64,000 bases of DNA from Pyricularia pennisetigena. Taxonomy: Eukaryota > Ascomycota > Sordariomycetes > Magnaporthales > Pyriculariaceae. This document shows, piece after piece, positions 33,801-45,300 of this stretch (position 1 is the first letter of the stretch; every line of letters begins with the position of its first letter). The notes under the pieces were generated by a model. The model did not search any database. It was not told the origin of the DNA and saw nothing but the letters and a program-made list of their open reading frames with translations. The stretch covers positions 620,001-684,000 of the forward strand of contig NC_043740.1 of the NCBI RefSeq assembly GCF_004337985.1. Direction: 5' to 3'. A program made the position numbers and the translations under genes.

Positions 33801-36800
33801 AATGTAATAATAACCGTGCCCGCAGATTTGGGATTAAATTTACGGGCGGCGAATTTGGTTAAAATATCGTAAAACTGCGCTTAGGTAAAAATAATAACCG
33901 TTCGCGGGGCATTGGTAACGCATGTTTCGGTTAAATTATAATAATATTTAACGTCGAGGGTTGGGAAATTGGTTACTGTTTTTTTAAATGTTTGCGAAAT
34001 AAGGTTGGCGGGGACGAAAATTAAAATGGGAAGATATCCGTTGGTATTTTGGATAAATCGGTCGTGTTAAAAACGGATATACCATATATAAATCGCCGTA
34101 AAATAGATAATCGTTTTTTTATACCTATTTCGTTGGTTAATAGCTAATTTTTAAAAACTAACTACTCCAATTTTAATAGGGTGTGGGTATTTAAACCGAA
34201 AAAAAATTAATTTAGCAAAAACAAAAATTGTAATAATAATTACAAAAATAGGGGTGGGATTATAATAGTAATTACAAAAATAGGGGCAGGATTGTAATAA
34301 TAGTTACAAAAATAAAGGCAAAATTGTAATAATAGTTACAATTATTAGGGATAATGCATATATAATTTACCAACCGGTTAATGGGGTAGCTAATAACGAC
34401 CAAAAAAAATATTAGGCATATCCCAGTTAAATTAAAAATATTTGCTTTTAATTTTTTTATATTTAAAACCGACTTTATTATCGGTATTTAAACCGTCGAC
34501 AGGTAAAATGTTTTAAAAAAAGCGCAAATCTTTTATAATAACCTAAATCGCGTCCGAGTTAAAAAAATAACCAATCCAGGGATAATTGTTGGTTAAAATG
34601 GAAAATTGCGCATAATATGCCAAAAAAGCCGCTAGGATTTTTTCGCGGGCGTCCTCGAAAATTTCCTTTTCTGCGCGGTCCATATTAACAAATCGATCGG
34701 CGATAGTAGATTGGGTTTATATAAAATTAAAAAAATCGTTTTATTGGTCGTCGCCAAAAAATTTGGGATAAAATTCGGTAATTTTTGTTTTAGGTTTGGT
34801 AAAAATGGGACGATGGAACCGCCCCTCGTCGTACAAATTGTTAAAAATACTTTTAAATTTTAACAAATCCAATAGGTGTATTAAAATTTAATTTGCATGC
34901 TTTTTTTTTTTAGCCGTCCGACCTTAATAGGCTTAGAACGGGACCAGGTATCGATAACGAATATTATTATCGTTTTATTATAATAGGCGCGGTTAAAACC
35001 AAATAAATTGGCGACGTCAATGGTTTGGTCGGTTCGCGAACGGGTAACCAAACGATGTTAAAATTACATTAAATGCAGATTGTTTAGGGCGATAACGTTA
35101 TCGGCGATAATTGTATAATCGGCGATAGCAAATAGGGTGGAGGATTATTCGATATTAAATTTAAAGAAATTACGGCAATTTCCACCAAAATCGTTAAAAC
35201 TTTTTTTGTTTCCAATAACGATTTTTCCCTACCGGCGAAAAATAAAATAAAAAAAATGGTAATAAACCCTAAATTAATCGTCGATATGGTAACCGTTATA
35301 TATATATGGTCCAAGGTTAGCGGTTTTAAACTTTAAATCGCCGTTTTTAAAATTAGGTCCGGTGGTTATTATCCGCAGGTAAATTAATATCGTGGCGAAA
35401 ATTATGGGAATTATAACCGGTTTAAATTTGTTTGCGAATATCCTTAGCCCGGGGAGGTTAATATCGCTTTAACGTATAAAGGGGGGGATAGGGGGTAGGC
35501 GACGCCGATTTACCAAATTATCGAAAATGGGTTTAATACCTTTGTCGTTAAATATATCCGGTACGGAGGCCAAAGTCTTTTACCAAACGGGCATTTTATT
35601 ACCTTTAATCTGTTTGCCGGAATTGCCTGCCTTAAAATAAGTTAAAACCCCGAATACGTCGGCGACTAAAAATAAATTAATTAATAATTAAAATTGTGCC
35701 CGTTGTTACAAAATATATAAAAGGGTGAAAACCAAATTGTGACAGTTATTATATTATAATAATAATTATTTGGTATTACCGTAAAAAAATGTAACAGCTG
35801 TTACAATATAGTAAATAGCAGGATATATTAATGTAGGGATTATAATAATTGTCGCAATCCAATAAAAGAAAATATTAACCTGTTATATTAATGTATTATA
35901 CTAAAGCATTTGTCGTTTCGTAACCAAATACGACCATTATTTCGTTTATATTCGACGAATTATTATTAAAATGGTATACCAAAATTTGGCCATTAACGCG
36001 TGTTTTTGTTGCGGCGACGCCAGCAACGGATTAAAGGCGTGTAAGGGTTTGGGCGATTAAGGTTTCGTTCGTATTACGGAAAATATTATTTCCGCGACCG
36101 AACCAGGCGGGCGGGTTGGTATTATTATTAACTTTAAAGCAGTTAATATAGCCCAAATAGGGTATAATACGAATTATTTTGGCAATATTCGTATTCCCTA
36201 CCCTGCGCCAGGTTATAATGGTTATCGCCGATACGGATTAGTTTTTACCCAATTGAAAATCCTTTTATAACGGGACGGGTAAACGATCCAGGAAATCCGT
36301 ATTTTTATATAATAGGAAATAATATTCGGGTTATACGAAATTTACTGGTCCATTATTTGGCGTCGAATTAAATTTGGGTTACGTCCGCGATACCGAAATA
36401 AAATTAATTTTAATTGGCCGAACGGTGGTGGTTTTATATATACGGGGTGCGGGCGGCCTATTTAATGGCGCGGGTGCCGGGTTAATAATAATTTCCGGTT
36501 ATAGTATAAAAGGCCGGTTTTTAGGGTTTTTTTGTGGCGGGGATAATGCGTTAGTAAATAGTTTAAAAAATGCCAGGGGAATTTGCAATTGGCGGTTATC
36601 CAAATCCGGGGCAGGTTCGTTATAATTGTCGTCCATATTAATATTATTATCGCTTTTATTGGCAGACGCGGGGGCAGATTAATTATCGTTTTCGCCCATA
36701 TAAATATCGTTGTTATTATAATCGACGGGGGCGGGGGCAGATTTATTATCGCCGGAATCCATATCGGTTTTATTTTAATTGTTATTATTATTATTAAAAA

Positions 36801-36840
36801 TGGGGGAAAATTTAGAAGGATTCCGGTTGCATTCGAATAA
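30835..36840 (-). pseudogene. SNF2-type helicase, RIP-inactivated
   Basis: Read from about 36840 downward on the minus strand. The N-terminal part is a low-complexity Asp/Asn/Ala-Pro-rich stretch (36840-36590). It is followed by IAKIIRIIPYLGYINCF (about 36200-36140) and a long region without known motifs. The ATPase core begins near 34150, where a KKTIIYFTAIYIWY stretch sits where a GKT Walker A is expected, then PILIFVPANLISQTF (about 34030-33985) and FARKFNPKSAGTVIITFY (about 33850-33795). The helicase C-terminal part has NISSAGFNLHPN (about 32022-31990) and QICGRLIRLG (about 31945-31911), matching the SNF2 pattern of SAGxNL and Q..GR..R.GQ. Below it, 31695-30835 is a C-terminal tail. The motifs favour an SNF2/Snf2-like translocase over a DEAD-box helicase. 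Whether the N-terminal piece belongs to the same gene is uncertain. Confidence 0.72.
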
Positions 36841-37800
36841 TTTTATAATGTAAAACGGTTTAACCGAGTAAAATTTAATTCCAAAACAATTATAATATCC
36901 GCGTCGTAATTTTCCAAATCTTTAAGGTATTAATTTATTTTTTTTATCCGCGTTCCATTTTATAATGTAATTATTAGGTTGGCAGGTAGTTTAATATTAT
37001 TGGGTATATATCCCAACGTAAATTTGGTGGTAATTTGGGCGGAGGTTTTGCCTTTTTGGCGTTTTTTGGGAATTATGGTGATAAAAAAACGTAATTGTAA
37101 TAATTGTTACGGTTTTTGGCGAATTAAAGCAATTATTGTAATTATTGTTACAATAAGGTTAATTAATTTGCCCCGGACCTAACCGGGTTGGGGGTATTTT
37201 TGCGATGCAGGGGCGCTAATTATAATTTACCCTCGTTACGATTGGGTTAATGCCTGTTTGGGTGGGTAAGGTATAAATAACTTTATCTAATTAAAAATAC
37301 TTTAATTAAGCTTCCTGACGAATGTGTTTGCAGTATTTGGTAAGGCAATTTTGCGATTAAAACAATTATTACGTTTGTTAATTAAAAATTAAACGCTGGT
37401 TTAATCGTTACAATTTTTTATTAATCGTTACAAAAAGAATTTGGCGGCTGGGAAAAAGGTTTTTATTGTAAAAAAAAGAGAAAAAGCTAATAAAAATAAA
37501 AGAGGAGGTATTTATAATTGGGTTTACGTATAGGGTTTTTTACTAATAAAATAAGGTTAAAATGGAAACGCCAAAATTTCCGGAATTTGACCGTGACAAT
37601 TGTTACAATTCGCAATATCGAACCCTTTTATTTTTAATCGGGGCGCCGTTACGCCGTACTAGCTTATATATAATCGAGGTTTTCAATTTACGTAATAATT
37701 ATTATTATCCAGCATTTGGTCGTTTTATTTAGGCCGTTAATTGGGGATTTTGGTATTTAACAATTATATACCTTTCGCTATTTAATCCTCCCCCCCTGGT
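36841..37800. other. Region between the two helicase genes of the large element
   Basis: AT-rich, with short GTAATTGTTACAATT-type palindromic units (for example 37094-37155) that also recur around 34220-34345 and 35690-35850. A plus-strand ATG at 37562 opens a short broken frame, but I cannot assign it. Regulatory sequence for one or both genes is possible. Confidence 0.4.
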
Positions 37801-40250
37801 TAGTCCAATTCGGCGTCGCCTTTTTTATCGTTCGACCTTTTTGTAATCCAGGGCACGTTATTTAATATAATTAGGATTTAACCTTAATCGCCTTTTAATT
37901 TTTGGGTTATAAATTTATAAGCGTTTTTATATTGGATATTTTTGTAACCGTTAACGTTAACCAGCATTTTAATTTATAACTATAATACCGTTTAATTCAT
38001 TCGTCGGCGTTTATTAGTTTATTTTCCCGAATAATTATTAATTATAGCCATCGTTTCCTAAAATACCACCGTGTTTTAATTCCGCCGCTTTTTTTTTATT
38101 ATTTATGCAAATAGGAGGCGTAATTTCGTATCCTATTTTCGTATATTACTGGGAATTAAACAACGAAATAATCGCTATATTGTTTAAACCATTTAATTAA
38201 TTGTAAATTTGGAACATTTTCCAGCAAATTGTTTTTCGTCCATTTCCGGTTATAGGAATGGACGAATTTTTTAACGATATTAAAAACTATTGGTTTGGGT
38301 AGCACCAGCTGGGATAGTAAGCCGTATAACCGCCGCGGGTTTGGGAAAAAAATAGTTATTGCAAAATAAATACCCCATTTATCCAATTATTTAAATATAT
38401 AACCTTTTTTGGAATTTTTCCTGGATATTTTAATTGGTTATTTTTTAGGGGGTAATGCGGGTAAAACTCCAATTTGGTGCACGCAGGCGTTACAACAGTT
38501 TTTAAATTGGTTTATTGTAAAAAATGGATTTATTTCCTATATAAAATCCAACATAACTCGTCGAAAACATTTAGCGTTGGCGAAAATTTGTATATTTAGC
38601 GCCTTTTTTTTAATCTTTTCTTATTTATTATTTCCTATTGCGTCCAATAAAACGGAACGCGTGGTTTAAATATACCCAAAAAACCGGTTTATAGTAATTC
38701 GGACGCTTTTGCCCGGTTATTGTCGTTTAAATTAAATTTAACGATACGTGGAAAATTAATAGGGAATAACCGCGTTTATAAATACGTTAAAAAATTTAAA
38801 TAAGTAATTTGTAAACTTTTAACGTTTCCTCGTAATACCACGGGTTATTTGGTTAATTTGGTTAATAATTTTGGTTTAGTTGGTTTATATTTAGCGATGG
38901 ATTTTTACGTATCGAAATACCAATAAAACGCAAAAAAATATACGGTTTTTTTACGGTTGGGCCCGCGTGCGGTTCGTCCGAACCTTTACCACAGGTCTGC
39001 GGGGTCGTTTAATATTAACGCGCCGTATTACACTATACGCTCCATATTAGGTATATCCATACTTATACCCAAAAATAAAATGGAAAATATAATACGAATT
39101 TTAAAATCCGGTTTGGAAATTTTGCGTAAATTTTAATTTTGTCGATTTTAGGTATAAATGCATTATACCGGATAATTATATCGGTTGCGTTTCGTTTGAT
39201 AAATTTCCTTAATACGAGGTTTTTCATTAAAAATTGGCGTATTTGGATAATACGGTTCCTAACGTCCATATATATAATGGTTTTAAAAATACGGGTGGCG
39301 GATAATAATATAATATACCCTATTAGGAATAGGAAACGCCGGTAATCGTTAATAAAGGTTTTACGTTCCAAACACTATATTATAATCGTAATTTCGGGTC
39401 GGTCGAAAGGCGTTTTAATAAAACGCATTATTTTTTTATAATATAATTGGTCGAAAACGTAGGATTTAGTTTTTGTTGTAAAAATTACGGTGCACCCGAA
39501 CATAGGTACGGTTGCTGGTATAATTGCCCGGACCAAACGCAGTATGGAAAACGATTCCCTAAAATCCTTCCACTGTAAAACCATGTAAAATTTATTAATG
39601 GTAAATAAAATAATACGTTGGTGGAATATGGGGTTTCGAAGGAGTTTAAAAAATCGGTAATTAATAGCTTGTTCCGGGCCTAAAAAAATGTGCGTATATT
39701 TACAAACGGTTTACGGGTTCTAAAAAAGGTTATATTAAATAAAATTAGCTTTGGTAATAAAAACCGCATATTTATATTTACGTTTAAAATGGATTAATCG
39801 ATTAATTTGGGGTTCGCGGCGGGATAACGTTATATATTGCGTAATTGTTTTTACTTTAATTTGTTTAATAGGATTATTTGAATAATGGTGGTATTATTGC
39901 GAATAACCGAAATAGTTTGCAATATTATATTTTTCCCGTACCCGATTTTTACCAGCAAAATAACATTTTTTATATTCTATAAAACCCGGTGTATATATTG
40001 CATTTGGTTATAATATAGGATTTGTGCAGGAGTATTGGGGGGCTTGTAAAGGTTTAAAAACCATATAGCAGCTAAAAAAACGAGTTTATATTATAGGTTT
40101 AAATTACCAAAAACTTTGGTTTTGGCGTATAATTCCGGGAGGATGTATACGTCGGAGGAGGTATTTACAGCCGCGTGTGCAGGATTGGGACCGCGAAAAA
40201 TTGCGTCGATTTGGTGGGAAAACGAAATATATATAGGCGTATTTCCGGAT
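37800..40250 (-). pseudogene. RecQ-like DExH helicase, RIP-inactivated
   Basis: Minus strand from about 40250. ILLVKIGYGKNIILQ (about 39960-39915) is a decayed Walker A (xxGxGKS). TINKFYMVLQWKDFRESFSI (39600-39540) is a decayed DEAH box followed by the typical QW..FR of RecQ proteins. PATVPMFGCTVIFTT (about 39525-39470) fits motif III, KTIIYMDVRNRI (about 39290-39255) fits motif IV, and QRFGRTARG with the first residue mutated (about 38990-38962) is motif VI. A Cys-rich segment (CFRRVMLDFI, then NCCNAC, about 38580-38480) matches the zinc-binding region after the RecQ core. The C-terminal extension runs to at least 38157 and perhaps 37800. Similar helicases are known as telomere-linked helicases of fungi. 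Here the gene sits inside a transposon bounded by exact duplications. Confidence 0.78.
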
Positions 40251-40350
40251 ATTATATATATATAATTTAATACGAATATATAAAAAGTTGCGGAAATGAT
40301 GGTTTTTTTTAATGTGTGGATATATAGCGTATTATATAATATATACTCTA

Positions 40351-40686
40351 TACGGATTGTAAAATTAGTGGTTTTGCGTTATTTATATTAAAATTTATAT
40401 ATAAAAATTCCTTTCGCTTTTGCGATTTTCCCTATATAAATTTTAACGGATTATAATCGTTATTAATAAAATGCGAAATGGGTATCGATGGTATTTATGG
40501 GTGGACGTATAATATATTTAATAAAATTTACCTTATATGGATTGTAAAATAAATAATTTTGCGATATTTGGATTAAAATTTATATGTAAAGATTTTTTTC
40601 GCTTTTGCGATTTTTCACATATAAATTTTAACGGATTATAATCGTTGTTGTTAAAATGCGAAATGGGTATCGATGGTGTTTTTGGG
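40351..40686. repeat. 151-bp tandem duplication near the right end of the large element
   Basis: Units 40351-40501 and 40536-40686 share TAAAATTTATATRTAAA, CGCTTTTGCGATTTT, AACGGATTATAATCGTT and GCGAAATGGGTATCGATGG. A third diverged copy lies in the truncated element at about 17730-17910. Function unknown. Confidence 0.85.
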
Positions 40687-41902
40687 TTAATAATAGGGAT
40701 ACCGCTATAAACGGATAAAAGGCGGGCTATATCCAATTTTTAATTAACGCACCGGGTGCAAAAAATTTTGGATTAATAAAAAAGGCTTACCAATTCCTAT
40801 TTTTAACGATGTTTTCTTTTTTCGATATTTTGCGTGGTTGTGGAATAATAAGGGAATATCGGTCGCAAAAAGGCCAAAAATACCACCATAAACGGCGAAA
40901 ATCGACAAGTTGTCCTCAAACCTGAACCAAAGCGTTTTTTGGATGGACCCACAGGTACATTGCAAAGCCGCAATTGAGCCACGAAGTGGAGCGAAGCGAA
41001 CGGAGTGGATCAATTGTGGAGCTTTGGGCTTCAGGGATGAGCCCTGAGACTAGTTTTTATTACCTTTTTTTCGTGATTTAAAGATGGTTTCCTGCCCATT
41101 ATTTTCATTTTTAGCGCCCTTTTTAACGTTTTTTTACCCGTTTTTTTGCCTTCAAACCTATAACTAGCTGCTTTAACCGTTGTAAAGCCTAAAATCGAAT
41201 TTTCGGATATAAGGTCCGCCATAAGGTATTGCAAATTTAACTTTTCCGAATTTTAGCCTATTGCCTGCAGGGCCCATTAGGTACTGCGTTGGCGTTCGGT
41301 CCAAATAGGGAATGTCCCCTCCAGGGCCCGTAGGTATTAACTTCGTACGTTGACGGGGTTAATTTGCACGTTGGTATTTATTAATTTAGCTACCAGTAAA
41401 TCAAAACGGCTGTTAAATTCAGGTATTAATCCTTTAAATTTCGAAATATTTAAAGCGTGGAATTCCCGATATGGTAAATTTCGACTAATTTCGGGTGCAA
41501 CGGAATAGCTATTTTCCAGGGTTTTATAAGCCGTTACGGGGTTGGAATATCATGCAATGGATCTTAAAAATTCCTTTGTTAAACTGTTTTTTATAAGCAA
41601 TGATAGGATTAATTGCTCGTGTTCCGGTAAGGTATAGCCAATTTCAGGGTTGGAAATAAATTCCGCTGCTTTTATAGCCTTAAAATGTACTATTAACGCC
41701 TATTGTCACAAATCGTAATTGCTAACCCCTACTAATTTACAATTTTCGGGGAAAGAAAGTACCCGTTTCGATAGTTTTTTACCTATCCCGTCACCTAAAA
41801 TTAGGTTACCAGGTGGATTAGGGGGTGCGGTAGCGGTAGTTGGTTTAACATCCAAATTACCATTGAAATTAATGGAATTACCGCTTTTTAGGGTTAACAG
41901 GG

Positions 41903-42345
41903 TGTTACGACCAGACAAGATGGGTCGGTACCAATGAGGCCAGGCGGGGTCACACCCCTCCTAACGACACTCGACCAGAAAAAACACCGACCGACAGGAA
42001 ACAGAATTATATAAGAGATCACGTAACCCCACGTAACCGCCAAGAAAAACGATATAATTGATATATTATATATTAATTATAGCAGAACAAATGTTATACG
42101 GGCTATGGGATATATTACATATATTACACCCAGGACAACGGACTATTTAAAGACACGTTTATTATTATGTAAATAAAATTTAGCTTAGGATTGCTTAGCA
42201 GCAATTAACTTATTATTTACCCAGGAATCGATCATAATTTCACCCCAATTATTGAAAACCCCCGTTACCCAGTCTAAACGCTCAATTGCTTTAACCCACT
42301 GTACTTTACTTTAAAAACAAATTACCCGATACCTTAATCGTAATA
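41903..42345 (+). repeat. 5' LTR of the Gypsy element
   Basis: TGTTACGACCAGACAAGATG to TTAATCGTAATA. It includes a probable TATA-like GAATTATATAAGAGATC and a CGTAACCCCACGTAACCGCC direct repeat shared with the 3' LTR. A related fragment lies at 54627-54770. Confidence 0.92.
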
Positions 42346-42399
42346 TTTTAATTGCTCCTATTTAATATTTTGCTTTAAAATATACCGAATAGTATCGCC

Positions 42400-45300
42400 G
42401 AAACAATATTTTCCAACAAAACCACCCCTTAAACCCTTTTTACTATTAACGTTCCGGCCAGCGCTAACGATTTACGTTAAATGGTCGCGACGTTCCAAAC
42501 AAAAAATCGACAATTTTAGGAACGAATAACCGAATAAATTAATCGAACCAATAGGAATTATATTAAATATCTTTTACTATTACCCTATAACAGCACCCTA
42601 GGTACCTTGCAGGGATTCCTTACGGGAACCCGGGTTTATTTTTATTTTAACGAGGATAATTTTGATAATAACGCAGAAAAGGTTATTTACGCAGTTTCGC
42701 TATTAAAAAACGATACGTTTATTTGGTTCGAACCAATTTTACGAAATTATTTGGACTATAATAAGGACAAAAACCGTAAGGTTAAAACTAACCACATTTT
42801 CGACGATTACAAAAATTTCGAAAAATGTTTTGAGGGAATATTCGGTAACCCAAACGAGGAACGTACGGTTAAACGTAAATTGGTGCGCTTTACCCAAACC
42901 AAATCGGTATCCAAATATGCCAGTAAGTTTCGATAAATTACCGCTAAATTACTATGGGGCCCGGAAACCCTGATGGCACGTTTTTATACGGGATTTAAAA
43001 AAAAAGTTAAAAACGAATTTGTTAAAAAAAAGCGACCCAATATTTTAACCGAATACGTAAAACTAATAATTAAAATCGATAACTGATTTTACGAACGAAA
43101 ATTGGAACGACGCGAAGGACGTAGCGTATAAGGACCAATTTTGCGATAAACTAATACGGGACGCAAATACTAATACCCTAAACCGCTTCGCCAGTATAAT
43201 ATTTCCTACGGAATATATAACGGATTTATGGACTTTAACGCGACCTAATATAAAAAACCTCGCAAGGATTCCAAAAATGGTAAATGTTTTAAGTGCGATA
43301 AATTAGGATATATAACCAAATTTTATCCCTAAAGCACTCCGGATTTATATTTCGATTCTAGGAAATTACGAGGATTAAATATTATTATTTACCAATAGAT
43401 ATAACCGGATTAATACAGTTTAATAAATTGGACCGCATGTTACAACGATAATTGTATAATCCATAATAGCGCAAAAATGGACGCAGGATAATACTTATAA
43501 TAATTTTAAAACATTCGGACCTTAATAATAGGAAACCGCGTACTTATTAAAACCAGACCACCGGTATAATTACGCAAATAAAACGTCAAATTACCCGAAC
43601 CTACGGAATTAAATACCTTAGAAAAATTAGAACTAAAACCATTGGAACAAACCCACCGCATCCGGATAATTTAACAAACCCCAACGGACGAATGTAATAA
43701 CGAATTAGAAGACGAATTTAGCGAAAAAAGATTATATCTTTAAACACATATAATGCAATAAAGGAAAATAATCTTTATATATATAAAAAGAAATTTATCG
43801 ATCTATACCGAAACGACCAATTAGTACAATTTCCCGGAATATTATTTCGAATACAAATATAAAACCCTATAGGATTAATTAATCCAATTTTCGGAGACCA
43901 CCCAATTTTGGATACCAAATATCCCAAATATACAAAAGTCTTTTGGGCAAAATGTTTTAAAAACAATTGCGGATTGCATTTTAGCAGAGAAATAGTCCAC
44001 GATTTCTTTTTACGACGACGTAAAACGATAGGTATCCACGAAATATATATTACCATTAAATTACCCCATTAGGAAATTAAAATAAGATTTAATACCGAAC
44101 CAGCGGTAAATCTTACCCTTTGTAACGATTACCTTATAATTTATTATAATTAAAAATAATTCCCATAATACGAATGCACCCGAAGCATTTGCAAAGTACA
44201 TATATTAACCAAAGCACAGGTATGGTACGAAATAAAATCACGATAACCAGGACCCGCACCTATAACCAAAATCGTGTGGAACCCCAATGTTAAGGACAAC
44301 GAAATACCCACAAACGCACGAAAAATACCTGCACCAATAGGGCACCGATTTAATAAAATTAAAATTAGAAATAGTTATACGCCCTGAAATAAGAAGAATA
44401 AAAACCCACGACGCGAATCCAATAAACCAAAAAATTAAAATAACCAGACGGTATAAGGTATTAAACGGTAGCAATAAAAACGGAATAAAGAACCCTAAAC
44501 GCCACGCAAACCACGAAAGCAGCACACGAATATATATTCCTAAATATACAATTTAATGGAAAATTTATACGAGCGCTCCTTAATAGCGGAGTATAAAATA
44601 ATTGCATTTTTCCAAAAATCGTGAAAAAACGACCAATATTTTAGTAATAAAAGAAAAAATTATATCGATTGCAAACCGTAAAAGGAAAGGCAATTTTATA
44701 CGGGAACGGTATTATTAAAACAAAAACCGTATACTTTTAGATGGAAAGTTATGGACGAAAAAAACAAATTATTTTGGATATTACGGAAATATGGAACAAA
44801 AATATGATTTTAGGAATTCCCCGGTTTAAAAGGAGCAACCCCCGGATAAAATGGACTATAGGCCAAGTTTAATAGGAAAAGCACCTCATTATTAAACGAC
44901 CTCCAATATAGCAGGGTTTACATAGGAAATATAGGGTACGGAAAAATTAAATAAAATAAATGGCGTATTTATAGAAAGGACGACCAACCCCGGAACCAAT
45001 ATCGGAAAAAAAGCGATTATTTACAGGTTAAAGCCGATTTAACTATATAATATAAATTACGAAAAAATAGACCAAAAACGGTAAAATTCCAGAAAAATAC
45101 CAAAATTATATACAATTATTTAGCCAAAAATTCGAGACAGGATTACCCGAGCATAGTCCGTTCGACCACGAAATATTATTAAAAAAAGGAACCCAACCAA
45201 AATTTTACAAAATATACGGTTTAAATCCGATATAAATGGAGGTTTTAAACGAATACCTCGTAGAAAACCTTAAAAAAGGTTATATTAAATTATCGATATT

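Larger units (their letters stand above)
27285..41052 (+). mobile_element. 13.8-kb TAGTCTCAG DNA transposon with DUF6589-like, SNF2-like and RecQ-like genes
   Basis: Begins TAGTCTCAGTGCTCAGACTA at 27285 and ends ATGAGCCCTGAGACTA at 41052. The 9-bp duplication GTTTTTATT is exact at 27276-27284 and 41053-41061, and Copia gag-pol resumes on both sides. Length is 13,768 bp. The termini and about 200 bp (left) and 350-400 bp (right) of subterminal sequence are shared with the short copies. Inside are three RIP-damaged genes: DUF6589-like (27598-30660, plus), SNF2-type helicase (about 30835-36840, minus) and RecQ-like helicase (about 37800-40250, minus). The long inverted, palindrome-rich ends and 9-bp duplication recall Mutator-like elements, but no MULE transposase is seen. 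I infer that this is the autonomous form of the family. Confidence 0.85.

Noticed and set aside
36374..36840. Two plus-strand frames of 83-85 codons rich in Ile/Gly
   Set aside because: They are the antisense of the low-complexity N-terminal part of the SNF2-type gene.
38409..38669. Plus-strand 86-codon frame starting MEFFLDILIGYF
   Set aside because: The minus strand here carries the Cys-rich segment after the RecQ core, so the plus frame is a shadow.
27285..41052. Assignment of the large element to Mutator, CACTA, Helitron or Maverick
   Set aside because: The 9-bp duplication fits Mutator but no MULE transposase is seen. There are no CACTA ends or 3-bp duplication. Terminal inverted repeats and the duplication exclude a Helitron. 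No polymerase B or capsid gene supports a Maverick.
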